Shown: piece by piece, positions 24,351-31,975 of the stretch
Numbering within the stretch: position 1 is the stretch's first letter
Layout: every line of letters starts with the position of its first letter
From: Pseudomonas sp. LBUM920
Lineage (GTDB): Bacteria; Pseudomonadota; Gammaproteobacteria; Pseudomonadales; Pseudomonadaceae
DNA: 64,000 nucleotides
Assembly (NCBI RefSeq): GCF_003852315.1
Contig: NZ_CP027762.1
Coordinates: forward strand, 3,887,501 to 3,951,500
Reading direction: 5' to 3'
Program-made: the position numbers and the translations under genes
The notes under the pieces: model-generated
What the model was told of the DNA's origin: nothing
Seen by the model: only the letters and a program-made list of their open reading frames with translations
The model's database searches: none

Positions 24351-24866
24351 TCAGTGCGTGATAGCTCTGACATACGCCTGGCACGCACGCAGCGCTATCA
24401 ATCCGTTATCCCCATCGTCGGTGATGGCGATAATTCGTTGCGCATGCGCTGGGTCAAGTTGGGCTCGACGGGCTGCATGAACCACGCCGACGGCGCTGGC
24501 GGCGGTAGGCACGTTGCAGCCACTGGCTGGATCGTCGGCAAGGAGGACTGACAGCCGCACATCAGCAGTGGCAAGGCGATCGCGCAAAAGAGCCTGGTTG
24601 CGTTGGGCATCGGATAGTTCTCGAGTGTGTTGTTGGTCCTGGGTGGCGAGTTCTTTCTCGATGGCCAGGCGCTTTTCCTGTTCTGCTCGGGCCTGGGCCG
24701 CTGCGGCATTGCTGATCGCGGCCAAATCGTCCTTGTGCAGGCCGGCCTGCTCGGCGAGCTTCTCTCCCATGCGCCAGTCCTGCACCTGCCAGGTCACGCC
24801 CGCGGCGCCGGCCATCAGCATCAGAATCAGCAGCGCCAGACTCGCCAGCTTCTGCACCGGCGTCAT
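24351..24866 (-). CDS. Rz-like inner-membrane spanin
   Basis: The 171-residue protein has one N-terminal membrane helix (MTPVQKLASLALLILMLM) and then a long Ala/Gln/Glu-rich coiled coil (NAAAAQARAEQEKRLAIEK) ending in a short globular tail. This is the i-spanin layout. Start at ATG 24866 overlaps the endolysin stop. Rz1 is nested in another frame (24398-24610). It works with Rz1 to fuse inner and outer membranes in the last step of phage lysis. Confidence 0.85.
   Translation of the reverse strand: MTPVQKLASLALLILMLMAGAAGVTWQVQDWRMGEKLAEQAGLHKDDLAAISNAAAAQARAEQEKRLAIEKELATQDQQHTRELSDAQRNQALLRDRLATADVRLSVLLADDPASGCNVPTAASAVGVVHAARRAQLDPAHAQRIIAITDDGDNGLIALRACQAYVRAITH
24398..24610 (-). CDS. 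Rz1-like outer-membrane spanin lipoprotein, nested in Rz
   Basis: The 70-residue frame begins MPNATRLFCAIALPLLMCGC, a lipoprotein signal with lipobox M-C-G-C, followed by a Pro-rich part (CLPPPAPSAWF). It lies wholly within the Rz gene in a shifted frame, as is characteristic. Together they look like an intact spanin pair, unlike unit 1. Confidence 0.8.
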   Translation of the reverse strand: MPNATRLFCAIALPLLMCGCQSSLPTIQPVAATCLPPPAPSAWFMQPVEPNLTQRMRNELSPSPTMGITD

Positions 24867-25153
24867 GCCAGCACCTTTTTCGCCCGCTCCCACAATTGCA
24901 AGCGATCTTCCAGGCCGTTGAGCCCACCGTTAATGCGGCGGGTGATCTTCGTGAATTCACCCTGATCCGCCAGCGTGTTGAGCCCCTTGGTGGACCAAAA
25001 CCAGGCCGCAGACATCGCCGCGTGCTGGGGCAGCTCGAGCAGTTCCGGCTTGTTGATCAGATCCAGGCCCAGTGCTTCACCGCACGCGGCGTAGTTGGCG
25101 GTGGGAATCTTTCTGGTGTCGTTCTTCTGCCGCGAGTTGCTGGCGGACAGCAA
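24863..25153 (-). pseudogene. GH19-type endolysin, N-terminally truncated
   Basis: The C-terminal part of a GH19 chitinase-like endolysin is visible: NYAACGEALGLDLI, AAWFWSTKGLNTLAD and ITRRINGGLNGLEDR. The normal N-terminal catalytic half is missing, and the reading frame is cut at about 25153, where an acyltransferase fragment of opposite strand begins. The remaining 96 codons start only with a TTG and would not make an active enzyme. Confidence 0.75.
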
Positions 25154-25154
25154 A

Positions 25155-25401
25155 GTGTTGAGACTGCTTTCTGACCTGACCTATTCGGTTTATTTGTTCC
25201 ACAACTGGCTGTGGGAATACATTTACTCAGTAGTGTCCATGATCTCGGTACAGCCCAGTGTGGCCCTGCCGCTGACCACCCCCCTCGCTTCTCGTCTTCT
25301 GTTATCTGGCCTATAGAACCGTTGAGCGTTATGGCGTCAAAGCCGGCTCGATATTTCTTCGCAGGATAAAAACCCGCCTCCAGCCAGCCTTGCACCCCTG
25401 A
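25155..25401 (+). pseudogene. Acyltransferase-3 (OafA-like) C-terminal fragment
   Basis: Plus-strand translation reads VLRLLSDLTYSVYLFHNWLW, the last conserved helix segment of membrane O-acyltransferases. After one frameshift at about 25290-25300 it continues VFCYLAYRTVERYG and SIFLRR and ends at TGA 25399-25401. The rest of the gene is missing. It interrupts the lysis cassette on the opposite strand and is probably a relic of O-antigen-modifying phage cargo. Confidence 0.7.
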
Positions 25402-25424
25402 TGATCGTCTCCAGCCCATGCTTT

Positions 25425-25598
25425 CGTTGGTAGGTTAGTAACCAGGGCACGGATGCCATTCTCGGGCGTATCGAACCGGGCGAACCGCTTCTCAATCTGC
25501 GGATCGGGCTTGAGCTGGCATTGCCACTGGTTGGCTGGGTTGTAGTCGATGTTGCCGGGGTTGCGGTTGCGAACGCCGCGGGTTTCAGTGATCGGCAT
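25425..25598 (-). pseudogene. N-terminal fragment of a phage P5-like structural/lysozyme protein
   Basis: ATG 25598 has a good RBS (ctggagaaaagct). The product begins MPITETRGVRNRNPGNIDY and continues FARFDTPENGIRAL, matching N-termini of phage virion-associated lytic proteins as I recall. After about 57 residues the sequence loses resemblance and runs into the acyltransferase fragment region, so the gene is truncated. Confidence 0.6.
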
Positions 25599-25612
25599 AG
25601 CTTTTCTCCAGG

Positions 25613-25636
25613 CGAAAAAAACCGCTCAAGGCGGTA
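25613..25636 (-). terminator. Terminator of the tail-fibre fragment, unit 2
   Basis: Same ACCGC/GCGGT hairpin and flanks as at 22561-22586, followed on the minus strand by T residues. Confidence 0.65.
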
Positions 25637-25669
25637 TCGGTGTGCTTGTTTGGGGTGGGCGGGCTCTGC

Positions 25670-26176
25670 CTAAGCCTGTGCACCCTTCAACGCAGCGAGC
25701 TCTGCACGCAATTCTTTGACGGCTCCCATCAAGTCCGTGATCAGCGCCATCGGTTCGAGTTGCTGGACGCGGGGTTGGCCGTCGTCGCCAATCCCATCTT
25801 TTTCGCCGGTAACGGCAAGCGGATTAACCGCCTGTGCCTCGTGCGCGATCAGGCCTTGGTAAACGACGTCATCCCCTTTGAAGACATCACCAAACGCTTT
25901 GCGCTGGTAGGTGACGATCCGGTAAGCGTCGACACGGTCCAGGTAAGATGTCTTCGGCGCGTCCTTGATGTATTTCTTGAATCGGTAGTCAGAGCCGAAC
26001 AGTGTCATGGTGCCCACGTACGTTGCGCCGATGTACACGTCGACGTTGGAGCCAGTCCAGTTGAAATTATAGGACTGCGCTTTATAAGCCCCGCTCACAC
26101 CGGTGCGGCAACGAATTCCACGAACCGGAAGCTCTACCGAGACCTCGTTGGATACAGCCAACGTACCTACTGCCAC
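25670..26176 (-). pseudogene. Tail-fibre C-terminal fragment with S74/ICA-type chaperone domain
   Basis: 168 codons are open. They encode a beta-rich segment (YNFNWTGSNVDVYIG, ATYVGTMTLFGSDYRF) and then the intramolecular chaperone region (DRVDAYRIVTYQRKAFGDVF, GLIAHEAQAVNPLA), ending in a coiled coil (GAVKELRAELAALKG). Real tail fibres are several hundred residues longer at the N-terminus, so this is the 3' fragment. The frame is intact, unlike its copy at 22619-23010. Confidence 0.75.
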
Positions 26177-26247
26177 ACCCGATGCGCCGTTCTACTAACC
26201 CCAATCCCCCTACATGCCTGCCGGTGAGCGGCGGGCGAGGTATTCCT

Positions 26248-26496
26248 ATGCCCGAATTAACGTACGAACAAAAACTGGTCGATTACGCGACAGCGCCGAA
26301 AGCCACCGCTGGAATCATCAGCCAGATCGAAAACGGCAACTTCGTCAATCACTGGTGCGGAAAGCTACGCGGGAAGTTTGTGCAAATCGGTCCGACCTGG
26401 AAGGCATCCACGAAGCAGCAGGCCACGGAGTCCGCTCGGCAGTTCCGAGCGCAGTGCCTGGCAGAAGCGAAGGCCAAAGGCCTGCTCCCCTCCTAA
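26248..26496 (+). CDS. Hypothetical phage-related protein, 82 residues
   Basis: ATG 26248 follows gcgagg. The product begins MPELTYEQKLVDYATA and includes NGNFVNHWCGKLRGKF and a charged helical C-terminus (ARQFRAQCLAEAKAKG). No membrane segment. Its position just upstream of the DUF4224 gene on the same strand suggests it belongs to the integrase-end early genes of the prophage. Function unknown. Confidence 0.6.
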   Translation: MPELTYEQKLVDYATAPKATAGIISQIENGNFVNHWCGKLRGKFVQIGPTWKASTKQQATESARQFRAQCLAEAKAKGLLPS

Positions 26497-26533
26497 CCCA
26501 CCTTCTGCCGCCCAGCGCGGCAAGGACACCACT

Positions 26534-26700
26534 ATGGAAATTCAAAGCGAAACCCTTGCCGAGGAAGAGATCGCGGCAATCACTGGCTACATGATCCCGT
26601 CAGGCCAGATCGCATGGCTCAATCGAAACGGCTGGAAATATGTGCTGACCCGCTCGCGTCGACCGGTAGTGAGCCGCGTCAACACGCGGTGTCCGAAATC
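26534..26700 (+). pseudogene. DUF4224 protein, truncated
   Basis: ATG 26534 begins MEIQSETLAEEEIAAITGY, then QIAWLNRNGWKYVLTRSRRP, the hallmark of DUF4224 proteins that lie directly upstream of phage integrases. After about 50 codons the match stops and the sequence goes directly into the 3' part of an integrase in another frame. A single deletion joining the two genes explains this. Confidence 0.7.
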
Positions 26701-26981
26701 CATATCTGATCATCACCGAGGATGGCCGGCAGGTTACCAAGCACATGCTTCGCCTTCGCTTCGACGACGCACGCGACAAGGCTATCGCAACCGCCAAAGA
26801 GAAAGGCGACGGGGTGTTGGCGGCCAGCATTCGCCAATTCCAATTCCGTGATATTCGGCCGAAAGCGGCAAGCGAGATCCTCGACCTGGGGGATGCAAGC
26901 CGACTGTTGGGACACACGGACAAGCGGATAACCGAAACAGTTTATCGACGTGTCGGAGAGATCGTGAAGCCAACTCGGTGA
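26695..26981 (+). pseudogene. Phage tyrosine recombinase (integrase), C-terminal remnant
   Basis: The open frame gives LIITEDGRQVTKHMLRL, then DIRPKAASE and finally LLGHTDKRITETVYRR, which contains the family's H-x-x-R-type box region and the catalytic Tyr near the end. The N-terminal DNA-binding half is absent. The stop lies 128 bp from the 3' end of tRNA-Ser, the usual position of an integrase relative to its attachment site. Confidence 0.8.
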
Positions 26982-27069
26982 CCGCAATTTGCAACAAGTT
27001 GCGGAAACTGCCTGAAATGATGCGGAAACGATCAGCCGTTAAGATGGCGGCGACACCAAACCCCAGAAA

Positions 27070-27100
27070 CGCAAAAGCCCCGCTTTCGCGAGGCTTTTGT
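27070..27100. terminator. Terminator between integrase remnant and tRNA-Ser
   Basis: AAAAGCC and GGCTTTT arms enclose a GC-rich inner stem. T runs on both sides make it bidirectional. It most likely ends tRNA-Ser transcription (minus strand). Confidence 0.65.
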
Positions 27101-27108
27101 GTAAATCT

Positions 27109-27199
27109 TGGCGGGAAACCAGGGATTCGAACCCTGGGAACGCTATTAACGTTCGCCGGTTTTCAAGACCGGTGCATTCAACCACTCTGCCAATTTCCC
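27109..27199 (-). tRNA. tRNA-Ser (anticodon TGA)
   Basis: The minus strand folds as a class II tRNA of 91 bases. The acceptor is GGGAAAT with GTTTCCC, the D arm contains GGCAGAGTGG, the anticodon loop CTTGAAA gives TGA, a long variable arm has GAACG/CGTTC, and the T arm includes GGTTCGAATCC. The gene-encoded CCA is at 27109-27111. The prophage remnant abuts the 3' end, so this is the probable attB. Confidence 0.95.
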
Positions 27200-27351
27200 T
27201 TTTGCATCACAGGATTATAGTAGCCCTTCCCGTGTCAGCGGGCGCCATAATACCCGAATGAAACACACTGTCAAACTCTCGGCATCGCTTGTTACAGAGC
27301 GTCTGTTATGATCTTTGCGACTGAACGTTTCAAAACTGAAGGAGTGTCGCC

Positions 27352-28023
27352 ATGCGCGAACAGAATTACGCAGTGAATGGTAACGCGCAGGCTGAGCAGC
27401 TTGAAGTCAGCCGCGTGTTGCGCAATACGTACGGCTTGCTCGCCCTTACCCTCGCATTCAGCGGCGTAATGGCGTATGTAGCGCAGCAAATGCGCGTTGG
27501 CTACCCGAATATCTTTGTCGTATTGATCGGTTTCTACGGTCTGTTTTTCCTGACCAACAAGCTGCGTAACTCGGCCTGGGGTCTGGTGTCGGCGTTTGCC
27601 TTGACGGGTTTCATGGGCTTTATCCTCGGCCCGATCCTCAACCGTTACCTCGGCATGGCCGGCGGCGCGGAAGTGGTCAGCTCGGCGTTTGCCATGACGG
27701 CCCTGGTCTTTGGTGGTCTGTCGGCCTACGTGCTGATCAGCCGCAAGGACATGAGTTTCCTGGGCGGTTTCATCACCGCTGGCTTCTTCGTGTTGCTGGC
27801 AGCAGTGGTCGCAGGCATGTTCTTCCAGATCAGCGGCCTGCAGTTGGCGATCAGCGCAGGGTTTGTGCTGTTCTCCTCTGTTTGCATCCTGTTCCAGACC
27901 AGCGCCATCATCCACGGCGGTGAGCGCAACTACATCATGGCGACCATCAGCCTGTATGTATCGATCTACAACCTGTTCATCAGCCTGTTGCAGATCTTCG
28001 GCATCATGGGCCGTGATGACTGA
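27352..28023 (+). CDS. BI-1/YccA-family inner-membrane protein
   Basis: The 223-residue protein has seven hydrophobic helices after a polar N-terminus (MREQNYAVNGNAQAEQLEVS). It carries the family pattern VLRNTYGLLALTLAFS in the first helix and an Asp-rich C-terminal region ending GIMGRDD. RBS gaaggag is well placed. YccA relatives modulate FtsH in E. coli, and other members are pH-sensitive calcium leak channels. The role here is by family only. Confidence 0.9.
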   Translation: MREQNYAVNGNAQAEQLEVSRVLRNTYGLLALTLAFSGVMAYVAQQMRVGYPNIFVVLIGFYGLFFLTNKLRNSAWGLVSAFALTGFMGFILGPILNRYLGMAGGAEVVSSAFAMTALVFGGLSAYVLISRKDMSFLGGFITAGFFVLLAAVVAGMFFQISGLQLAISAGFVLFSSVCILFQTSAIIHGGERNYIMATISLYVSIYNLFISLLQIFGIMGRDD

Positions 28024-28034
28024 TTGCTAGCGCC

Positions 28035-28075
28035 ATAAAAAATGCCCCGCATCGAAAGATGCGGGGCTTTTTTGT
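28035..28075. terminator. Bidirectional terminator between yccA-like gene and murB
   Basis: A ten-base perfect stem (GCCCCGCATC with GATGCGGGGC) and a GAAA tetraloop are flanked by A on one side and T on the other. It serves both convergent genes. Confidence 0.92.
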
Positions 28076-28085
28076 TTCTAACGGT

Positions 28086-29105
28086 TCAATACCGATTAGG
28101 TTCCATTTCCAGCTCAACCTTGAAGCGTTCAGCAATGTCCTGCTGGATACGCAGCGCCAGGTCGGCAATATCGTGCCCTGTCGCCGCACCATAGTTGACC
28201 AGCACCAGTGCTTGCATCTTATGCACGCCCGCATCGCCATCACGAAAGCCCTTCCAGCCGGCCTTATCGATCAGCCAGCCGGCCGCGAGTTTCATCTGCC
28301 CGTCAGGCTGCGGGTAAGCCACCAGGTCCGGATACAGCGCCTGTAGCTCTGCGGCAAGCGCTTGAGACACCAGCGGGTTCTTGAAAAAGCTCCCGGCATT
28401 ACCCAGCTCCGCCGGGTCCGGCAGTTTTTCGCGGCGGATGCTGCAGATTGCGCGGCTGACGTCGCTGGGCGTCGCCTCGGTGATCCCCTGCCCGGCCAGG
28501 CGTTGCTGCACCGGGCCGTAGTCGAGCTTCAGGTGACTGGTGCGACTCAAGGCAAAACGCACGCGCAGAATCAACCAGCGCCCGGTTTCGTGTTTGAACA
28601 GGCTGTCGCGGTAAGCGAAGTTGCACTCTTGCAGGCTGAAGTCGCGCAGCTCGCCCGTTTGGCGGTCCAGAGCAGTCAGGCCGGCAAACACATCCTTGAT
28701 CTCTACACCATAGGCACCAATGTTCTGCATCGGCGCGGCACCGACAGTGCCGGGGATCAGGCTGAGGTTTTCCAGACCGCAGAAACCGTGCTCCAGGGTC
28801 CACAGTACAAACGGGTGCCACGCTTCGCCCGCTTCGGCCTCGACCACCACCTGCTGCCCATCATCCTGCAACACGCGAATGCCTTGGGTCGCCATGCGTA
28901 ACACCAACGCTTGAATGTCCTGGGTCAGCAATAAGTTGCTGCCGCCACCGATCACCAGCAGCGGCACTGCGTGCGCAGTCGCATAAGCCAGGGCCTCGCG
29001 GACATCGGCGTCACTATGGGCCTCGGCAAACAATTGGGCGCGTACGTCGATGCCAAAGCTGTTGAATGGCTTGAGCGATACCTGCGCAAGCACGTGCAAG
29101 GTCAT
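28086..29105 (-). CDS. murB: UDP-N-acetylenolpyruvoylglucosamine reductase
   Basis: The 339-residue enzyme reduces UDP-GlcNAc-enolpyruvate to UDP-MurNAc in peptidoglycan synthesis using FAD and NADPH. FAD-binding motifs are visible as VIGGGSNLLL near residue 50 and a LSLIPGTVGAAPMQNIGAYG block near 115. YRDSLFK near 165 carries an active-site Arg, and the LGNAGSFFKNP region near 235 carries the catalytic Ser. It is a type I MurB by length. Its start overlaps the upstream gene by 4 bp; it is last in the operon that begins with comEC or exbB. Confidence 0.96.
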   Translation of the reverse strand: MTLHVLAQVSLKPFNSFGIDVRAQLFAEAHSDADVREALAYATAHAVPLLVIGGGSNLLLTQDIQALVLRMATQGIRVLQDDGQQVVVEAEAGEAWHPFVLWTLEHGFCGLENLSLIPGTVGAAPMQNIGAYGVEIKDVFAGLTALDRQTGELRDFSLQECNFAYRDSLFKHETGRWLILRVRFALSRTSHLKLDYGPVQQRLAGQGITEATPSDVSRAICSIRREKLPDPAELGNAGSFFKNPLVSQALAAELQALYPDLVAYPQPDGQMKLAAGWLIDKAGWKGFRDGDAGVHKMQALVLVNYGAATGHDIADLALRIQQDIAERFKVELEMEPNRY

Positions 29106-29566
29106 AACCGCCCCTTCAATTCGATCACCAATAAATCACAGGCGCGCTCGATCAGGTCAAGAACCCGTTCAAAGCCTTGTTCACCTTCGTAGTAAGGGTC
29201 TGGCACCTCGTCCACTTCAGACTCAAAACGGCGCAGGAACAAGTCCAGCTCTGCTTTACCCTGCCCGGGGTGCAGCGCCTTGAGGTTGCGCAGGTTGCTG
29301 TGGTCCATGGCCAGAATCAGGTCATAACGCGCGAAGTCGGCACGCGAGACCTGTTGGGCACGCTGAGCCGACAGATCATACCCGCGCAGCAACGCCGCAC
29401 GCTGGCTACGCTGGTCCGGCGGGTTGCCGACATGCCATTCACCGGTGCTCGCAGACGCCACTTCGACCTGGCCTGCCAAGCCCGCTTCGCGCAGTTTATG
29501 GCGCAATACGCCCTCGGCGGTGGGCGAACGACAGATGTTGCCCAGGCAGACAAACAGAACCTCCAT
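29102..29566 (-). CDS. Low-molecular-weight protein tyrosine phosphatase
   Basis: The 154-residue protein has the P-loop VCLGNICRSPTAEG (Cys7-type CxxxxxR S) at the N-terminus and the C-terminal DPYYEGEQGF with the general-acid Asp. It is close to the family's usual length. In pseudomonads the gene sits between kdsB and murB, as here, and overlaps both. The physiological phosphotyrosine substrate is not evident. Confidence 0.93.
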   Translation of the reverse strand: MEVLFVCLGNICRSPTAEGVLRHKLREAGLAGQVEVASASTGEWHVGNPPDQRSQRAALLRGYDLSAQRAQQVSRADFARYDLILAMDHSNLRNLKALHPGQGKAELDLFLRRFESEVDEVPDPYYEGEQGFERVLDLIERACDLLVIELKGRL

Positions 29567-30330
29567 CAGGCCCCCAGCAGGCGCCGGACGCGCTCAAGGT
29601 CTTCGTGAGTATCGACACCGGCCGGCGGTGCTTCCAGCGCGTCGCCTACATGGATACGCACGCCATGCCACAAGGCACGCAGTTGCTCCAGAGATTCGGT
29701 GTTTTCCAACCAGCACGGGCCCCAGCTGACAAAGTCATGCAGGAAACCTGCGCGATAGGCATAGATACCGATGTGGCGGCGGTAAGGCACGCCCTCCGGC
29801 AAGACGTCGCGGCGCTTGGCAAACGCATCGCGCGCCCAGGGCAGGGTCGAGCGGCTGAAGGTCAGCGCCAGTCCATTGATGTCGCTGACCACCTTGACCA
29901 CGTTCGGGTTGAACAGGGTGTCGATGTCTTCAATAGGCTCGGCCAGGGTCGCCATGCGCGCTTCGCCATGGGCAGCCAGGTTGGCGGCGACCTGATCGAT
30001 CACACTCGGCGGGATCAATGGCTCGTCGCCCTGCACGTTGACTACAATTGCATCCGCCGCCAAGCCGAGCTGTGTGGCGACTTCGGCCAGGCGGTCGGTG
30101 CCGGAATTGTGGTCTTCGCGGGTCAACACCGCTTCAGCGCCAAAACCTTTGCAGGCCTCGATGATGCGCGGGTCATCGGTGGCCACCACGACCCGTTCGG
30201 CGCTGCTTTTGCAGGCCTGCTCCCACACCAACTGGATCATCGGCTTGTTGCCGATCAATTGCAGCGGCTTACCCGGCAAGCGGGTCGATGCGTAGCGCGA
30301 AGGAATGACAACGGTAAAGGCGGTGGTCAT
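29566..30330 (-). CDS. kdsB: 3-deoxy-manno-octulosonate cytidylyltransferase
   Basis: The 254-residue enzyme activates Kdo with CTP for lipopolysaccharide core synthesis. It shows VIPSRYASTRLPGKPL at residues 9-24 (nucleotide binding), VVVATDDPRI near 47, EDHNSGTDRLAE near 75 and VQGDEPLIPP near 100, all typical. The stop overlaps the PTP start, and its start overlaps trm112 by 4 bp. Confidence 0.97.
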   Translation of the reverse strand: MTTAFTVVIPSRYASTRLPGKPLQLIGNKPMIQLVWEQACKSSAERVVVATDDPRIIEACKGFGAEAVLTREDHNSGTDRLAEVATQLGLAADAIVVNVQGDEPLIPPSVIDQVAANLAAHGEARMATLAEPIEDIDTLFNPNVVKVVSDINGLALTFSRSTLPWARDAFAKRRDVLPEGVPYRRHIGIYAYRAGFLHDFVSWGPCWLENTESLEQLRALWHGVRIHVGDALEAPPAGVDTHEDLERVRRLLGA

Positions 30331-30512
30331 TTATCCAGACGCTCATCGGTGGTCAGGGTACGGGCTTCACTCTCCAGCATCACCGGGATGCCATCGCGGA
30401 TCGGGTAAGCCAGGCCGGCGCCTTTGCTGATCAGCTCGGTTTTGTCGGCGCTTAGCTTGAGCGGGCCTTTGCAGATCGGGCAAGCGAGGATGTCGAGCAG
30501 TTTGGTGTCCAT
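30327..30512 (-). CDS. Trm112/YcaR-family small protein
   Basis: The 61-residue product begins MDTKLLDILACPICKGPL. It keeps the N-terminal CPxC of Trm112-like zinc-ribbon proteins and ends with the AYPIRDGIPVMLESEAR segment. The second Cys pair of the eukaryotic relatives is missing, as in most bacterial members. It is co-transcribed between lpxK and kdsB; the family may activate methyltransferases, but the bacterial partner is not known here. Confidence 0.9.
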   Translation of the reverse strand: MDTKLLDILACPICKGPLKLSADKTELISKGAGLAYPIRDGIPVMLESEARTLTTDERLDK

Positions 30513-30536
30513 GAGCGTTTCCTGGGTAAAAGCGAT

Positions 30537-31547
30537 TTAAGGCAAGAGTCGGGCGGGCAGCAAGCGCATCAGTTGCGTGTCGAACCAGGCGACAAACGCC
30601 GGTGACGGCAGCGCATCCACTGCAAGGTACCACCAGTCGGGACGGGCAAAGGCGCGGCACTTCACCGCGTCCTTTTCGGTCATGACCAGCGGCAATGCCG
30701 GCGTAAAATTCAAGACATCGGCGCTGTAGGGCGCGTGGTCGGCAAACGCATGCGGTATCGGCAGCCAGTGTAGCGTTTCAAGGGTAGTGAAGAAACGCTG
30801 CGGGTTGCCAATACCCGCGACCGCATGGACCTGCTGGCCCACCGGAAAATAATCGGCGGGCTGGCGCTCACCGGTTTTCAAATTGATCAGCGCTGTGGGT
30901 TGCAGACGGAAGGCGAAGCCATCCTCGCGATCGGACGCGGCACCGTTATAGAGCAGCGCGTCGACACTCTGCAGACGCTCGACCGGCTCACGCAAGGGCC
31001 CGGCCGGCAAGCAACGGCGGTTGCCGAGGCCACGGGTAGCGTCGATCAAGACCAGTTCAAGGTCTCGGGCCAGGCGGTAGTGCTGCAGGCCGTCGTCGGA
31101 AAGAATCAGGTCAAGAGGCTCGCTGGCCAGCAGCGCTTTCACCGCGCGACTGCGGTCTGGGTCAATCATCAGCGGGACGCCGCTGCGCTGCACGATCAGC
31201 AACGGCTCGTCACCGGCCACTTCAGGGCTTTGGCTCGCCTCGACCCGCCACGGCAACTGCGGCGGTTTGGCCCCGTAACCGCGACTGACCACCCCTACCC
31301 GCAAACCACTGCGCCGGCAGTGATCGATAAGCCACAGAATCAGCGGCGTTTTACCCGTGCCGCCCACAGTGATATTACCGACCACCACCACCGGTACCGG
31401 CGATTGATAGATCGCGCCCTCGCCCGCGAGAAAACGCGCACGTTTGCGCTGCACCACGCGGCGATACAAAGACTCCAGCGGCCGCAGCAGCGTGAGTGCC
31501 GGGTGGCCTTCGTACCAGGCCTTGAGCAAACGATCGGACATGGTCAT
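30537..31547 (-). CDS. lpxK: Tetraacyldisaccharide 4'-kinase
   Basis: The 336-residue inner-membrane enzyme phosphorylates lipid A precursor at the 4' position. A modified P-loop VGNITVGGTGKTPL is at about residues 56-69, followed by RVGVVSRGYG near 80, VGDEP near 105 and the LSDDGLQHY motif near 150. Start may be ATG 31547 (MTM) or 31541. The start overlaps the exbD stop. Confidence 0.96.
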   Translation of the reverse strand: MTMSDRLLKAWYEGHPALTLLRPLESLYRRVVQRKRARFLAGEGAIYQSPVPVVVVGNITVGGTGKTPLILWLIDHCRRSGLRVGVVSRGYGAKPPQLPWRVEASQSPEVAGDEPLLIVQRSGVPLMIDPDRSRAVKALLASEPLDLILSDDGLQHYRLARDLELVLIDATRGLGNRRCLPAGPLREPVERLQSVDALLYNGAASDREDGFAFRLQPTALINLKTGERQPADYFPVGQQVHAVAGIGNPQRFFTTLETLHWLPIPHAFADHAPYSADVLNFTPALPLVMTEKDAVKCRAFARPDWWYLAVDALPSPAFVAWFDTQLMRLLPARLLP

Positions 31548-31975
31548 CAGGGTTGGGCCGCCGCCTCTACGGTGGTCATGCGCAGATGCGTGAAGCCGAG
31601 CTTGCCGGCAGCATCCATCGCGGTGATCACGGCTTGATGCTGGGTTTTGCCGTCTGCACTGATCGAAAGTGGCATGTTTGTATCGCCGCCGGATTCTTTC
31701 TGCAAGGCGTCCATCAGGCTGGTGAGGTCATTTTTCTCAAGCAATTGGTTATTCACCGAAAACACCCCGTCGGCGCTGATGGCAATATCCAATTGCTTGG
31801 CATCCTGGTCCTCGGCCGGCGAGCCGCTCACCGCTTCCGGCAAGTCGACACGCAGCTGGGTTTGCCGGGTGAACGTGGTGGTGACGACGAAGAACAGCAG
31901 CAGGATGAACACCACGTCAATCAGCGACGCGAGGTTGATATCAACGTTTTCCCGTTGCTTGCGGCGAAATTTCAC
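31547..31975 (-). CDS. exbD: ExbD/TolR-family biopolymer transport protein
   Basis: 142 residues: a basic N-terminus (MKFRRKQRENVDINLA) and one membrane helix (SLIDVVFILLLFFVVTTTF) that carries the essential Asp in its LIDVVF motif, then a periplasmic domain. It forms a proton-motive-force-driven channel with ExbB to energise outer-membrane transport or LPS/envelope functions. It overlaps exbB by 4 bp. Confidence 0.93.
   Translation of the reverse strand: MKFRRKQRENVDINLASLIDVVFILLLFFVVTTTFTRQTQLRVDLPEAVSGSPAEDQDAKQLDIAISADGVFSVNNQLLEKNDLTSLMDALQKESGGDTNMPLSISADGKTQHQAVITAMDAAGKLGFTHLRMTTVEAAAQP

Noticed and set aside
13263..27105. Terminators at 13263 and 27070 as possible att repeats
   Set aside because: Both have CCCAGAAA-type flanks and AAGCCCC stems, but this is a common pseudomonad terminator form and the similarity does not extend into the tRNA.
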